A stretch of 64,000 nucleotides of DNA, taken from the NCBI GenBank assembly GCA_964416195.1, contig CAYQDB010000011.1:1-64000 (forward strand), read 5' to 3'. Shown here piece after piece: positions 27,000 through 36,071 of this stretch. Under the pieces are notes generated by a model. That model had not been told where the DNA came from. It made no database searches and saw only the letters and a list, made by a program, of their open reading frames with translations. Both the position numbers and the translations under genes were made by a program. This DNA comes from CAYQDB01 sp964416195. Lineage in GTDB: Bacteria > Zixibacteria > MSB-5A5 > GN15 > FEB-12. Every line of letters begins with the position of its first letter. Positions within the stretch are counted from its first letter, which is position 1.

Positions 27000-29579
27000 C
27001 TACTCGTCTACCTTGCTTATTTTCACCCAGTCTATCCTTCTCTTGCGCATCAACAGCGAGGTGACTGTTGTTGCGGAAAAATTGCGGGGGATCAGTACCA
27101 CCTCGGTGTCAAGGTATTCCGATATTTTCGCCGGAACGATGATCTTACCCACCTCAGATTCCACGCGTACAGGAGCTCCGCCCACCACACCGTAGCTTGC
27201 AGCCATATCCGCCGAGATTTCAACATAGGCCTCCCCCGCGAAGTTGGCAAGCGAGGTTGACTTCTCTGTGAGGTGACCGCTGTGATGAGGGTCGTCCACA
27301 ACAAACAGGGGGTTGGGAAATGCATCGTTGCTTTCCTGGGTGGACGCTTTCACCTCCAGGAACTCCCTAGGCATCTCCACCGAAGGCCCTACGCCCAGCA
27401 CCCGCTCGATTTCCGAAGCCATTTCGTCCTCAGATACGAAAAGCTTCTGACCGAATTTCTCCGCCAGCGTATTCATGATTTCAAACCCTGGCTTCGATTG
27501 GCCGATCGGCTTGATAGCTCTTTCAGCTCGCTGTACCCTACCCTCAAGGTTGACATACTCGCCGGCGTATTCCGCCCAGCTTGAAAGGGGAAGCACAACG
27601 TCGGCAAGAGCAGTGGTTTTGGTTTCGAACAAATCGCAAACCACAAGAAAATCGAGCTTCTCAAGACCCTCTTTCACAAACTCCCGATCGGGACACAACA
27701 TCACCGGATTAGCGCCCAGCACAAAAAAGCCGTGCAGCTCCTCTTTCTTCATGAGTGCCAGCATCGCATCGGTCGTATGGGGCTGGTGGTCGGGGAACTC
27801 TCCCCAAAGAGAAGCAAGCTCTTTCGTGACTGCCTCGGATGGGGAAGGCATCAGTCCCAGTCGCTCTGCCCCTACGGAATTCGCATAGCGCGCCAGAACA
27901 GCAAGCTGCCCCTTGTTCTCCAGACTGAAAAGCAGGTTAAGGTTGGCAACTGCTGCGGCAACTGTCTCCCGCGCCTGAGACTGCGTAACCAGCTCCCCTA
28001 TCAGAAACGTTACCTTAGCCCCCTCAGCCAGGGCTCTGGCGACAATCTTCAGGCCATCTTCACTCACGCCACACAATGCAGCCGTTTCTGTAAGGGTCGA
28101 CGGCACGAGTTTCTCAGACAAACGAGAGGTGCGCTGCGGCTCAACTAGATTCTCTTCAATTGCGGCCAGACAGATGCCATTTATGACAGCTTCATCAGTA
28201 CCTGGCTTGTAGACCAGTTCCAGATCAGCAACGTCAGCCGACTTCACAGAATACGGGTTGAGAGTAAATATCTTAGGGCTGCCGAAATTACGCGCCTTGC
28301 GGATGTGCAGATACTCATTCGGATGTTCTCGCACCAAATCGGAACCAAAAGACACGATCACATCAGAGTCATCGATATTGGATATTCTGAAAAGCCTTGA
28401 GCACAGTTTTGAAAAGAGGCTGTCCGGTTTTCCCGGTAGCATTGCATAGTCAGTGCGAAAATCAATGTTATTGGAGTGGAAAACCTTCCTGAGAAACTTG
28501 GAGAAGCTGTACAGAGAGGCATTGTCCAGATTGGGCGCGGCCAGCCCGCCTATGCAGACACCTCCTTTCTTCTCCCTGATTTCACTGAAGCGTTTGTAGA
28601 TCACCGCAATCGCTTCATCCCACGAAGCAGGAACTTGATTGCCTTCTTTCTTTATGAGGGGCGTCTGCAGGCGTTCTGGAGAATTAGCGATCTGGTACCC
28701 GTAACGCGTGATATCAGCCAGCCAGCCATCGTCGATATCATCATTGCGGCGAGAGGTAACCCGGTAAATCCGATTCTTGTGATCTTCCTTATAGAACATA
28801 AGATTACTACCGGAGCTGGAGAAGTTGCAGACGGATGGTGTGGTCCTGGTCAACCAGACGCGTATCTTGTAGCGCCAGTCACTGTTCGTCAGAGCTCCCA
28901 CGGGACAAATCTCAACCAGGTTACCGGAAAAGGGGTTGTCAACCTGCTCACCCGGGGTAGCGTTGATCTCGGTTATGTTCCCCCGTTCGAAGGCCCCAAG
29001 ATCATACTCGCCGAAGGCCTCCTTGTTGGCGCGGACACACTTGTAGCAATGGATACACCGGTTGCGGTTGAGGATTATCTCCGGGCCAATCCGGATATCA
29101 TCGAAGGTGGTCGTTACACTCTCGCCCGTGAAGCGATGCTTTACAAAATCAAAGCGGCTGTCATCGAATCCATGTTCGAAGGTAAGGTTTTGCAGCTCGC
29201 ATTCTCCACCCTTGTCGCAGGTCGGGCAGTCGAGAGGATGGTTGAGAAGGATAAACTCAATGATTGCCCTGCGACCCTGCTTCACTCTGTCAGAATCGGT
29301 GTAAACAACCATGCCATCCGTCGCTTCGGTGGCACACGATACCTGGAGCTTAGGAACCTTCTCTATCTCGACGTAGCACATCCGGCAAGCGCCAAGCGGT
29401 TTCAATTTCGGATGCCAGCAGAAGGTAGGAATATGGATACCCAGTTGGGTAGCGGCTTCAAGCACCGTTGTTCCCTTGGAAACCGTCACCTGTCGCCCGT
29501 CGATAGTAAGTGTAACCATCAGAGTTTGGCTCTTTCCCACCGCTTCTTCTTTATTAGTCCCAGCCATCGCTTCCGTCAT
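27000..29579 (-). CDS. nuoG: NADH-quinone oxidoreductase subunit G (Fe-S, molybdopterin-fold)
   Basis: An 859-residue peripheral-arm subunit. The N-terminus has the [2Fe-2S] ligands (FCWHPKLKPLGACRMCYVE and a later Cys), the His-Cys cluster HPLDCPTCDKGGEC, and the [4Fe-4S] set NRCIHCYKCVRA...CPVGAL. The remaining 600 residues have the molybdopterin oxidoreductase fold, which in complex I holds no cofactor. A C-terminal dinucleotide-binding-like domain is also present (about the last 100 residues). The start overlaps the nuoF stop by 4 bases; a second ATG lies four codons later. Confidence 0.95.
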   Translation of the reverse strand: MTEAMAGTNKEEAVGKSQTLMVTLTIDGRQVTVSKGTTVLEAATQLGIHIPTFCWHPKLKPLGACRMCYVEIEKVPKLQVSCATEATDGMVVYTDSDRVKQGRRAIIEFILLNHPLDCPTCDKGGECELQNLTFEHGFDDSRFDFVKHRFTGESVTTTFDDIRIGPEIILNRNRCIHCYKCVRANKEAFGEYDLGAFERGNITEINATPGEQVDNPFSGNLVEICPVGALTNSDWRYKIRVWLTRTTPSVCNFSSSGSNLMFYKEDHKNRIYRVTSRRNDDIDDGWLADITRYGYQIANSPERLQTPLIKKEGNQVPASWDEAIAVIYKRFSEIREKKGGVCIGGLAAPNLDNASLYSFSKFLRKVFHSNNIDFRTDYAMLPGKPDSLFSKLCSRLFRISNIDDSDVIVSFGSDLVREHPNEYLHIRKARNFGSPKIFTLNPYSVKSADVADLELVYKPGTDEAVINGICLAAIEENLVEPQRTSRLSEKLVPSTLTETAALCGVSEDGLKIVARALAEGAKVTFLIGELVTQSQARETVAAAVANLNLLFSLENKGQLAVLARYANSVGAERLGLMPSPSEAVTKELASLWGEFPDHQPHTTDAMLALMKKEELHGFFVLGANPVMLCPDREFVKEGLEKLDFLVVCDLFETKTTALADVVLPLSSWAEYAGEYVNLEGRVQRAERAIKPIGQSKPGFEIMNTLAEKFGQKLFVSEDEMASEIERVLGVGPSVEMPREFLEVKASTQESNDAFPNPLFVVDDPHHSGHLTEKSTSLANFAGEAYVEISADMAASYGVVGGAPVRVESEVGKIIVPAKISEYLDTEVVLIPRNFSATTVTSLLMRKRRIDWVKISKVDE

Positions 29580-30910
29580 TGAAACTCAAAATTGGTCTTC
29601 ACCAAGCACTTCTTATTATCGATATGATACTGCCATTCATCGCGCCAGTGTTTAATCGCCGACTGAATCGGCATGACTGCAGCGTCACCGAGAGGGCAGA
29701 CGGTTCGTCCAAGAATATTGCCACAAATTTCCTCAATCAGTTCGATATCGCCTGGCTGCCCCAACCCCTGTTCAATCCGCCGAATGATCTGCTCCAGCCA
29801 GGCCGTTCCTTCGTGGCAGGGCGTACATTTGCCGCACGATTCGTGCCGGTAGAAGCGAATCAGCCTGAGAGCAACCCATACGATACAGGTCTCCTCATGA
29901 AATACTATCACGGCCCCGGAACCGAGCATCGTGCCGGCATCAGCGAGCGATTCGTAGTCAAGGTCAACGTCGATCATATCCGGCGTAAGCATTGGTGTTG
30001 ATGAACCACCCGGAATAACTCCCTTGAGCTTTTTGTTGTCTCTAATGCCACCGCCGTAAGCCGGGTCATAGATGAGTTTCTTCAGTGGGAAACCCATCTC
30101 AACCTCGTAGTTCCCCGGGCGTTTCACATGCCCGGAGAGAGAGAAAATCTTGGTCCCGGTCGATTTCTCAGTTCCCATCGAGCGATACCAGTCCGCTCCC
30201 CGATTGATGATATGTGGCACCGTTGCCAATGTCTCTACGTTGTTGACAATCGTGGGGCAGGCATAAAGACCCTCAACAGCCGGGAACGGCGGGCGAATAC
30301 GGGACATACCCCGTTTCCCTTCAAGGGAGTTCAAAAGCGCCGTTTCCTCGCCGCAGATGTAGGCGCCGCCGCCGGTATGAACGACCATATCAAGATCGTA
30401 GCCACTGCCGTAGATGTCCTTTCCCAGATGCCCCCTGGCGTAAGCTTCTTCTCGAGCCGCATTTATCCGGTCAATGCAATGGTTGAACTCTCCACGAATG
30501 TATATGAACATCTGGTGGCACCCAATGGCATAGGCGGCAATCGCCATCCCTTCGATCACCGCGTGCGGGTCGCGCTCCATGAGAACCCGGTCTTTGCAGG
30601 TACCCGGCTCTGACTCATCGGCGTTGCAGATAAGATAGCGGGGTTTTGATGAGCCTTTCGGTATGAATCCCCATTTCATGCCAGTCGGAAAACCCGCTCC
30701 TCCCCTGCCCCGCAGACCCGACTTTTTGACTTCTTCCCTGACTTCGTCAGCGGACATACCCGTCAGCGCTTTCTTCCATGCGGAATAACCACCGTGCGCC
30801 TCAAATATCTCGACCTTGCTCTGGTCGGGGTCCTCGACATACCGAAACAGATGCAGCCGGTCGCTGGATGCCACCTCGGCGGCGTTGGTTATGACAGGCG
30901 AGTAGAACAT
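29576..30910 (-). CDS. nuoF: NADH-quinone oxidoreductase subunit F (NADH, FMN, [4Fe-4S])
   Basis: The 444-residue NADH-oxidising subunit. GRGGAGFPTGMKW forms the NADH/FMN site, GAYICGEETALLNSLEG is the flavin-binding signature, and SCGKCTPCHEG plus TVCPLGDA supply the four Cys of cluster N3. It starts one base inside the nuoE stop (TGATG). The N-terminal 35 residues lack cofactor motifs, as usual in the family. Confidence 0.97.
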   Translation of the reverse strand: MFYSPVITNAAEVASSDRLHLFRYVEDPDQSKVEIFEAHGGYSAWKKALTGMSADEVREEVKKSGLRGRGGAGFPTGMKWGFIPKGSSKPRYLICNADESEPGTCKDRVLMERDPHAVIEGMAIAAYAIGCHQMFIYIRGEFNHCIDRINAAREEAYARGHLGKDIYGSGYDLDMVVHTGGGAYICGEETALLNSLEGKRGMSRIRPPFPAVEGLYACPTIVNNVETLATVPHIINRGADWYRSMGTEKSTGTKIFSLSGHVKRPGNYEVEMGFPLKKLIYDPAYGGGIRDNKKLKGVIPGGSSTPMLTPDMIDVDLDYESLADAGTMLGSGAVIVFHEETCIVWVALRLIRFYRHESCGKCTPCHEGTAWLEQIIRRIEQGLGQPGDIELIEEICGNILGRTVCPLGDAAVMPIQSAIKHWRDEWQYHIDNKKCLVKTNFEFQ

Positions 30911-31386
30911 CAGGCCTTCGCTTTCAACTCCTCAAGAATCCGGTCCACCTTCTCTCCGGTCAGATTTTCATAGTAATCCTGGTTAATCTGCATCATGGGC
31001 GCCGTGGCGCAGGAACCTAAGCACTCCACGGTTACCAATGTGAAAAGATTGTCCGGCGTGGTTTCACCTTTTTTGATGCCCAGCTTTTGTTCGAGATAGG
31101 CAAGCAGAGAATCAGCCCCAAGCAGAGCGCAGGATATATTGTGACAGACCTGTATTAGGTACTTGCCCACCGGCAGTTTGGGAAACAGCGTGTAAAAGGT
31201 CGCTGCCTCGGCGATCTCGACATGCGGCACTCTGATAACCTGAGAAATCTCCCTGTATATTTCATCATTCAAGTAACCGGTCTGGGAATAGGCAATTGTC
31301 AGTGCCGGAAGAATGGCCGACTTGCGATCCGGATACTGCGAAACCTTTTCGCGGATCTGCTCTCGCGATGCCTCGGTAAGAATCAT
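30910..31386 (-). CDS. nuoE: NADH-quinone oxidoreductase subunit E ([2Fe-2S])
   Basis: A 158-residue thioredoxin-like ferredoxin. The cluster N1a ligands are seen as VCHNISC and VECLGSCATAP. A helical N-terminal domain (about 60 residues) contains LPALTIAYSQTGYLN, which matches the family helix bundle. It overlaps nuoD by 4 bases and nuoF by 1, keeping E and F stoichiometric. Confidence 0.95.
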   Translation of the reverse strand: MILTEASREQIREKVSQYPDRKSAILPALTIAYSQTGYLNDEIYREISQVIRVPHVEIAEAATFYTLFPKLPVGKYLIQVCHNISCALLGADSLLAYLEQKLGIKKGETTPDNLFTLVTVECLGSCATAPMMQINQDYYENLTGEKVDRILEELKAKA

Positions 31387-32555
31387 CGATCAACCTCTCC
31401 CAGAACGATATCAACTGAACCGATTGCGCACACGACATCAGCAAACAACCGTCCTTCGACAAGCCGGGGCAGCGAAGCGAGGTTGATGAAAGAGGGCGGG
31501 CGTACTCGCACCCGGTGGGGTTTGTTGCTGCCATCGGAAGAAATATAGAACCCCAGTTCTCCTTTAGGGCTCTCGATAGCTTGATATACAGCCCCAAACG
31601 GTACTTTGAACCCTTCTGTGATGATCATAAAATGGAATATCAGCGATTCCATTTTGTAGAGCACATCCTCCTTAGGCGGTAATACCACACCCGGCACATG
31701 GGCACGGTACGGTCCCTCCGGCATTCCATCGATAACCTGCTCGGCAATCCGTAGTGACTGGCGGATCTCTTCAAGGCGGAGCAAATAACGGTCATAGGCA
31801 TCGCCGTTTTTGCCCACCGGAATGTCAAAGTCAAAGTTCTCATAGCCGCTGTATGGATTGGCCTTGCGCATGTCATGCTTGACCCCACTGCCGCGCAACA
31901 TCGGCCCCGAGAGTGAATAGTTAATGGCCTCCTCGGCCGAAATGACGGCTACCCCCTTGGTCCTGCGGATAAAAATCTCGTTGTTGGTCAACAGAGCTTC
32001 ATAGTCATGCAGCCGTTCTCGCACAACCGTCACTATCTTCCGTACTTTCCTGTCAAAATCCTTGGGAAGCTCGTGAGCCAGGCCACCGATACGGATATAG
32101 CTAGTCATCATGCGCTGTCCCCCGCAGGCCTCATACACATCGAGGATCAGCTCTCGTTCCCGGAAAGCATACAACAACATCGACATAGCACCCAGATCGA
32201 TGGCGTGGGTTCCCAGCCAGACAAGATGCGAGTTTACCCTTGTAAGCTCAGCCAGACAGGCTCGCGCCCATTTGACCTTTTCGGGTACCTCGATATCCAT
32301 CAGCTTTTCAACCGCGAGGCAGTAACCGAGATTGTTGGACATTGGAGCCAGATAGTCCATCCGATCGGTCGCCGGAAGAGCTTTGTAATAAAGCTTTGAC
32401 TCCATCGTCTTCTCAATGCCGGTGTGCAGGTAACCGATGACCGGTCGCGCTTTCACAACCGTCTCTCCATCCAGCTCAAGGACCACACGCAACACCCCAT
32501 GAGTCGCCGGGTGCTGAGGCCCCATATTAAGTTCGATGGTTTTCTCTTCGGGCAC
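31383..32555 (-). CDS. nuoD: NADH-quinone oxidoreductase subunit D
   Basis: The 49-kDa quinone-site subunit, related to [NiFe]-hydrogenase large subunits. MGPQHPATHGVLR near the start and GYLHTGIEK carry the His residues of the quinone pocket, and RVRPPSFINLASLP is the conserved C-terminal loop. At 390 residues it is a normal stand-alone NuoD, not a CD fusion. The start is GTG, overlapping the nuoC stop by one base (TAGTG). Confidence 0.96.
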   Translation of the reverse strand: MPEEKTIELNMGPQHPATHGVLRVVLELDGETVVKARPVIGYLHTGIEKTMESKLYYKALPATDRMDYLAPMSNNLGYCLAVEKLMDIEVPEKVKWARACLAELTRVNSHLVWLGTHAIDLGAMSMLLYAFRERELILDVYEACGGQRMMTSYIRIGGLAHELPKDFDRKVRKIVTVVRERLHDYEALLTNNEIFIRRTKGVAVISAEEAINYSLSGPMLRGSGVKHDMRKANPYSGYENFDFDIPVGKNGDAYDRYLLRLEEIRQSLRIAEQVIDGMPEGPYRAHVPGVVLPPKEDVLYKMESLIFHFMIITEGFKVPFGAVYQAIESPKGELGFYISSDGSNKPHRVRVRPPSFINLASLPRLVEGRLFADVVCAIGSVDIVLGEVDR

Positions 32556-33070
32556 TACTTGATTACCTCTGGCGGTCGATCCTTATTCCAGCTAAACTGC
32601 GGCTGTTCCCATGTGAGGGGGAAATCCTTGCGCAAGGGATGACCCTCGAGCTCGTCTGGGGTCAATATCTTTGTCAGATCCGGATGTCCCTCAAACCGAA
32701 TCCCCATCATGTCGTAAACCTCCCGCTCCAGCCAGTTTGCCGCCTGCCAGAGGTGGCTTAGAGAAGATACTTCTGGATTGTCACCTGGCAGACGCACCTT
32801 CAGGAAAAACCGGTACCGATGTGAAAGAGAATACAAGTTGTAGATTACCTCAAAGCGGCCGTTTTTTTCCTCTTCGTGACCAAGCCAATCCAATGAGGTA
32901 ATATCAGAAAGATACTTGATGTCAAGTTCGCTGTTCTGTAAAAGCTCTTCGCAGATTGGAGCAAGGGTTTCCGGTGTTATATAAAGTGACTGCTGTCCCC
33001 GGAAATCGTCTTCTCTGATAATGGCATCACCAAATGAGCTCTTCAGGAAACTTCTAACTTGTTCTTCCAT
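32555..33070 (-). CDS. nuoC: NADH-quinone oxidoreductase subunit C
   Basis: The 30-kDa peripheral subunit with the signature EREVYDMMGIRFEGHPDL and EGHPLRKDF near its end. I prefer the ATG at 33070, giving 171 residues that begin MEEQVRSFLK; a TTG 15 codons upstream would add a cysteine-rich, non-conserved leader. No clear ribosome site distinguishes them. It lies about 70 bases after nuoB. Confidence 0.92.
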   Translation of the reverse strand: MEEQVRSFLKSSFGDAIIREDDFRGQQSLYITPETLAPICEELLQNSELDIKYLSDITSLDWLGHEEEKNGRFEVIYNLYSLSHRYRFFLKVRLPGDNPEVSSLSHLWQAANWLEREVYDMMGIRFEGHPDLTKILTPDELEGHPLRKDFPLTWEQPQFSWNKDRPPEVIK

Positions 33071-33142
33071 AGAAAACCGCTTGTTCCAGAATTCACAAGA
33101 GCAGCTTGAATCCAACCGGTCGGGAGGGTATTTCTCGCACCA

Positions 33143-33646
33143 TCAGACCGCCTTACGACCCCACTCTTCGTGTTGATCTTTTACGGATCCTTTATTTACT
33201 TTTTCCTGAAGTTTCAAAAGCCCGTCCATCAACTGTTCCGGCCGTGGTGGGCATCCCGGAATGTAGATGTCAACCGGAATAATCCTGTCCACACCCTGCA
33301 ATAGGGCGTAGTTGTTGAACACCCCGCCGCATGAGGCACAAGCCCCCATCGCAATGACCCATTTAGGGTTTGGCATTTGTTCATAGAGCCTCCTGACCAC
33401 CGGAGCCATTTTCATCGACACCCTTCCGGCTACAATCATCAGGTCAGCTTGTCTTGGTGAGGGACGTGTAACCTCCATTCCATAACGAGCTAAATCGAAA
33501 TGGGAAGCGAACGTTGACATCATCTCTATAGCGCAACAGGCCAACCCAAACCCAAACGGCCAAATCGACCACTTTCGTCCCCAGTTGATCATCTTGTCAA
33601 CCGTGGTCAGCAGAATTGAGTCCGGGATCCTTTCCTCTAATCCCAT
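33143..33646 (-). CDS. nuoB: NADH-quinone oxidoreductase subunit B (cluster N2)
   Basis: A 167-residue subunit that holds the last cluster, N2. The tandem cysteines in GLACCAIEMM, then MGACASCGG and IPGCPPRPEQL, give the four ligands. The methylated-arginine region EVTRPSPRQADLMIVAG is conserved. It overlaps nuoA by 10 bases. Confidence 0.97.
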   Translation of the reverse strand: MGLEERIPDSILLTTVDKMINWGRKWSIWPFGFGLACCAIEMMSTFASHFDLARYGMEVTRPSPRQADLMIVAGRVSMKMAPVVRRLYEQMPNPKWVIAMGACASCGGVFNNYALLQGVDRIIPVDIYIPGCPPRPEQLMDGLLKLQEKVNKGSVKDQHEEWGRKAV

Positions 33647-33993
33647 TTCAATGCCCCTCTTCCTAAAATATAGAAATATCCGACCAGCAGAATCGCAACA
33701 AAAACCAACATCTCAATAAAACCAAACGCCCCAAGCTTGCGGGCAATGACTGCCCACGGATACAAAAAGATCACTTCGATGTCGAAGAGAATAAATAAAA
33801 TAGCAATCATATAGAACTTTACCGACACCGGGTTTTGGGTGCCTCCGGTAGGCGGTATGCCGCACTCATAGGGATCACCCTTGTGACCCAGCTTCGTTCT
33901 TCGACCAAAGAGAATAGACAGAACAACAAGAGCAGTAGCTATAATGACAGCAAAGACAAGCAGCAATAGGATCGGGAACAGCGTTTCAAACAT
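33637..33993 (-). CDS. nuoA: NADH-quinone oxidoreductase subunit A (first gene of operon)
   Basis: A 118-residue, three-helix membrane subunit with YECGIPPTGG (the conserved Cys loop) and FDIEVIFLYPWAV with the acidic residues of the quinone channel entrance. The ATG at 33993 gives the standard length; an upstream TTG would add nine residues. The gene heads the operon about 35 bases downstream of the -10 box of a near-consensus promoter. Confidence 0.95.
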   Translation of the reverse strand: MFETLFPILLLLVFAVIIATALVVLSILFGRRTKLGHKGDPYECGIPPTGGTQNPVSVKFYMIAILFILFDIEVIFLYPWAVIARKLGAFGFIEMLVFVAILLVGYFYILGRGALKWD

Positions 33994-34027
33994 ATTAAAA
34001 CTACTTCCACAAAGTATCAATTCGCTA

Positions 34028-34056
34028 ATTTTATCCTATCCACGTGTTATTGTCAA
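34028..34056 (-). promoter_or_regulatory. Promoter of the nuo operon
   Basis: On the minus strand a perfect TTGACA is followed after 17 bases by TAAAAT. The start of transcription should fall near 34021, leaving a leader of roughly 28 bases before nuoA. I see no operator-like palindrome over it. Confidence 0.75.
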
Positions 34057-34224
34057 CTAATTTTGGCAGTTGTGAAGGCACATCTATAATCAAATGCATG
34101 GGCTATGGTCTGCGCACTCCTGCCGCAACTCATGCAATGTGAGCAACCTACGTGACCTCTTGTCGGGCCCCTCCTAAAGGCATAAACATGAGCCCAAACG
34201 CTGTCACGCTCTTCTGACTACTGA

Positions 34225-34521
34225 ATAACTGGAGAAGGCAGTATAAGCGGTAACAACTATACTCTTTCCTGGCTCGTTGAGTTTTTCTCAGGTATGCTTA
34301 CACTGTCCCGGCTATACCGCTCCCATGCAATCCTCAGCGTATATAACATTGTCGGACAGCGGGTGACCACACTGGTTGATGAAGTCAAGCCAGCCGGCAG
34401 TTACCAAATCAATTGGGACGGCAAAGATCAGCACGGTAAATCGGTCGCCAGCGGTCTCTACCTGTATGCGCTGCAATCGGGAGACCTTGTGGATACGAAG
34501 AAGATGTTGCTTCTGAAGTAA
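34225..34521 (+). pseudogene. Relic of a secreted protein: FlgD-like C-terminal sorting domain
   Basis: The frame from 34294 encodes SVYNIVGQRVTTLVDE, GSYQINWDGKDQHGK and SGLYLYALQSG...KKMLLLK, a nearly perfect C-terminal FlgD-like domain. Such domains normally end proteins of several hundred residues. Here only about 25 codons of non-matching sequence precede it before a stop at 34222. The usual YPNPFNP strand is missing and the ATG is internal. I read it as the surviving 3' end of a deleted gene. Nothing else is visible in the 200 bases on either side. Confidence 0.6.
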
Positions 34522-34627
34522 ACGGCCTTTCTGTGGGCGCCTTCAAGCATCCATGCGATTTACCGCCAATGATGGAATATCGATAAGTACTTGAACTTGA
34601 GAGCCGACCTGAGTATATTTAACAGCT

Positions 34628-36022
34628 ATGAAGATTATTTCGAGCGCCGACGAAGCAGTAAATTCTTCCATTATCAAGCCGGGAAGTGTAATCTACACCG
34701 CTGGAAATGCCGCCACACCACAGGACTTGCTGGCACAGTTGGCCAAAGACACATCAATAAAACAGGTCGATCTGTTTAGCATCCTGCTCCTGGGTGACAG
34801 GCTTAAACCCCTGGTCAGTGAAGAGCGGTGTCAAGAAATAACACATCGGGTTATCTTCAACAGTGACCTTACAAGGACACCCGCAAACAAGGGCTGGGCT
34901 AAGTACCATCCCATGCACCTATCTGAGGTCCCCAGGTACATTAGAGAGAGGGAAGGACTCGACATTGTTCTCGTTTCAATAAGTGGCCCTGATACGGGGG
35001 GAAATTACAGCCTGGGCACAACTGTCGAGAGCGTCCTGGCAGCGATTGAAACCGTTAAGAAGAAGGATGGGATAGTCATAGCAGAAAGGAACGCAAAAAT
35101 GCCTTTCGTGCTGGGCACAACAATCCCCGAAAGCTACATTGATTACCTTCTTGATTCAGACTATGAGCTCCCGTTGAGCCCCATACATGAACCGGATGAT
35201 TCAGCCAAGCGAATCGGTGAAATCATTGCTGCTTTGTATATTCAAGATGGTTCTGGAAACAAGCCGGGTTCAACCTTACAGTATGGAATCGGTGAGGTTC
35301 CTGAAGCCGTCACTTCAGCGATTCTACGGAAAGGCGTGGGTGACCTCGGAATCCACACTGAGCTTTTTGCCGGCGCGATGAGAAAGCTGGTGCAGAAAGG
35401 GGTTGTCACCAATAGATGGAAGAAAAAAATCAACTTTTCAATCTCATCTATATTCCTGGCCGAGAATCAAGAAGGATATGATTGGCTGCACCAAAACAGC
35501 TCAGTCCAAAGCAGGCCCAGTGACTATACCAATAGTGTGTTCACAATAGCTGAGCAACCCAAAATGGTCTCCATAAACAGCGCTATAGGAGTAGACCTTC
35601 ACGGCAACATCTGGGCTGACTCTCTTGATGCCAGGAAGATTTATAGCGGCGTAGGTGGCCAGAGCGACTTTTTAAGAGGGGCCCAGTACTCCGAAGGGGG
35701 TATCGCAATTATTGCCATGAAATCAACAACTATCGACGGTATCTCAAAAGTCGTTGACAAAGCCCCGGCGGGCATCACCACCACGGCTACCCCTTCTGAT
35801 AGAGTCATCATTGTAACTGAGCAGGGCGCCCTCGATCCAAAAGGGTTGAGTTTAAGTGAACGCGCGGTCGGCATAGCTCACTTGGCAAGGCCTGATGACA
35901 GAGAAAAACTGCTTAGGATTGTCCATGACAGCCCTGCTTTCCACAAGCCTCAATTAGATTCCAAGAAGGATATTCTTGGCTTCACACCCTACGAGAAAGC
36001 TGTCAGCCAGGGTTTCTTATAG
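34628..36022 (+). CDS. Acetyl-CoA hydrolase/CoA-transferase family protein
   Basis: A 464-residue two-domain CoA-transferase of the Cat1/4-hydroxybutyrate CoA-transferase type. The second domain has TLQYGIGEVPEAV and GIHTELFAGAM, where the Glu is the expected residue forming the CoA thioester intermediate. The C-terminal GGQSDFLRGA and ATPSDRVIIVTEQGA loops are typical. It would exchange CoA between an acyl-CoA (often acetyl-CoA) and a carboxylic acid in fermentation or acid activation. It stands alone, without a clear ribosome site, after the sorting-domain relic, and converges with the PHP gene. The acyl substrate is unknown. Confidence 0.87.
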   Translation: MKIISSADEAVNSSIIKPGSVIYTAGNAATPQDLLAQLAKDTSIKQVDLFSILLLGDRLKPLVSEERCQEITHRVIFNSDLTRTPANKGWAKYHPMHLSEVPRYIREREGLDIVLVSISGPDTGGNYSLGTTVESVLAAIETVKKKDGIVIAERNAKMPFVLGTTIPESYIDYLLDSDYELPLSPIHEPDDSAKRIGEIIAALYIQDGSGNKPGSTLQYGIGEVPEAVTSAILRKGVGDLGIHTELFAGAMRKLVQKGVVTNRWKKKINFSISSIFLAENQEGYDWLHQNSSVQSRPSDYTNSVFTIAEQPKMVSINSAIGVDLHGNIWADSLDARKIYSGVGGQSDFLRGAQYSEGGIAIIAMKSTTIDGISKVVDKAPAGITTTATPSDRVIIVTEQGALDPKGLSLSERAVGIAHLARPDDREKLLRIVHDSPAFHKPQLDSKKDILGFTPYEKAVSQGFL

Positions 36023-36071
36023 AATAATCACCCGCTCCCTTTTCAGCCATTTAAGCAACTGGCTGGAGCTT

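Noticed and set aside
28476..29582. Long plus-strand open frame opposite nuoG
   Set aside because: It lies wholly antisense to nuoG, has no ribosome site and no recognisable motifs; it is a codon-bias shadow.
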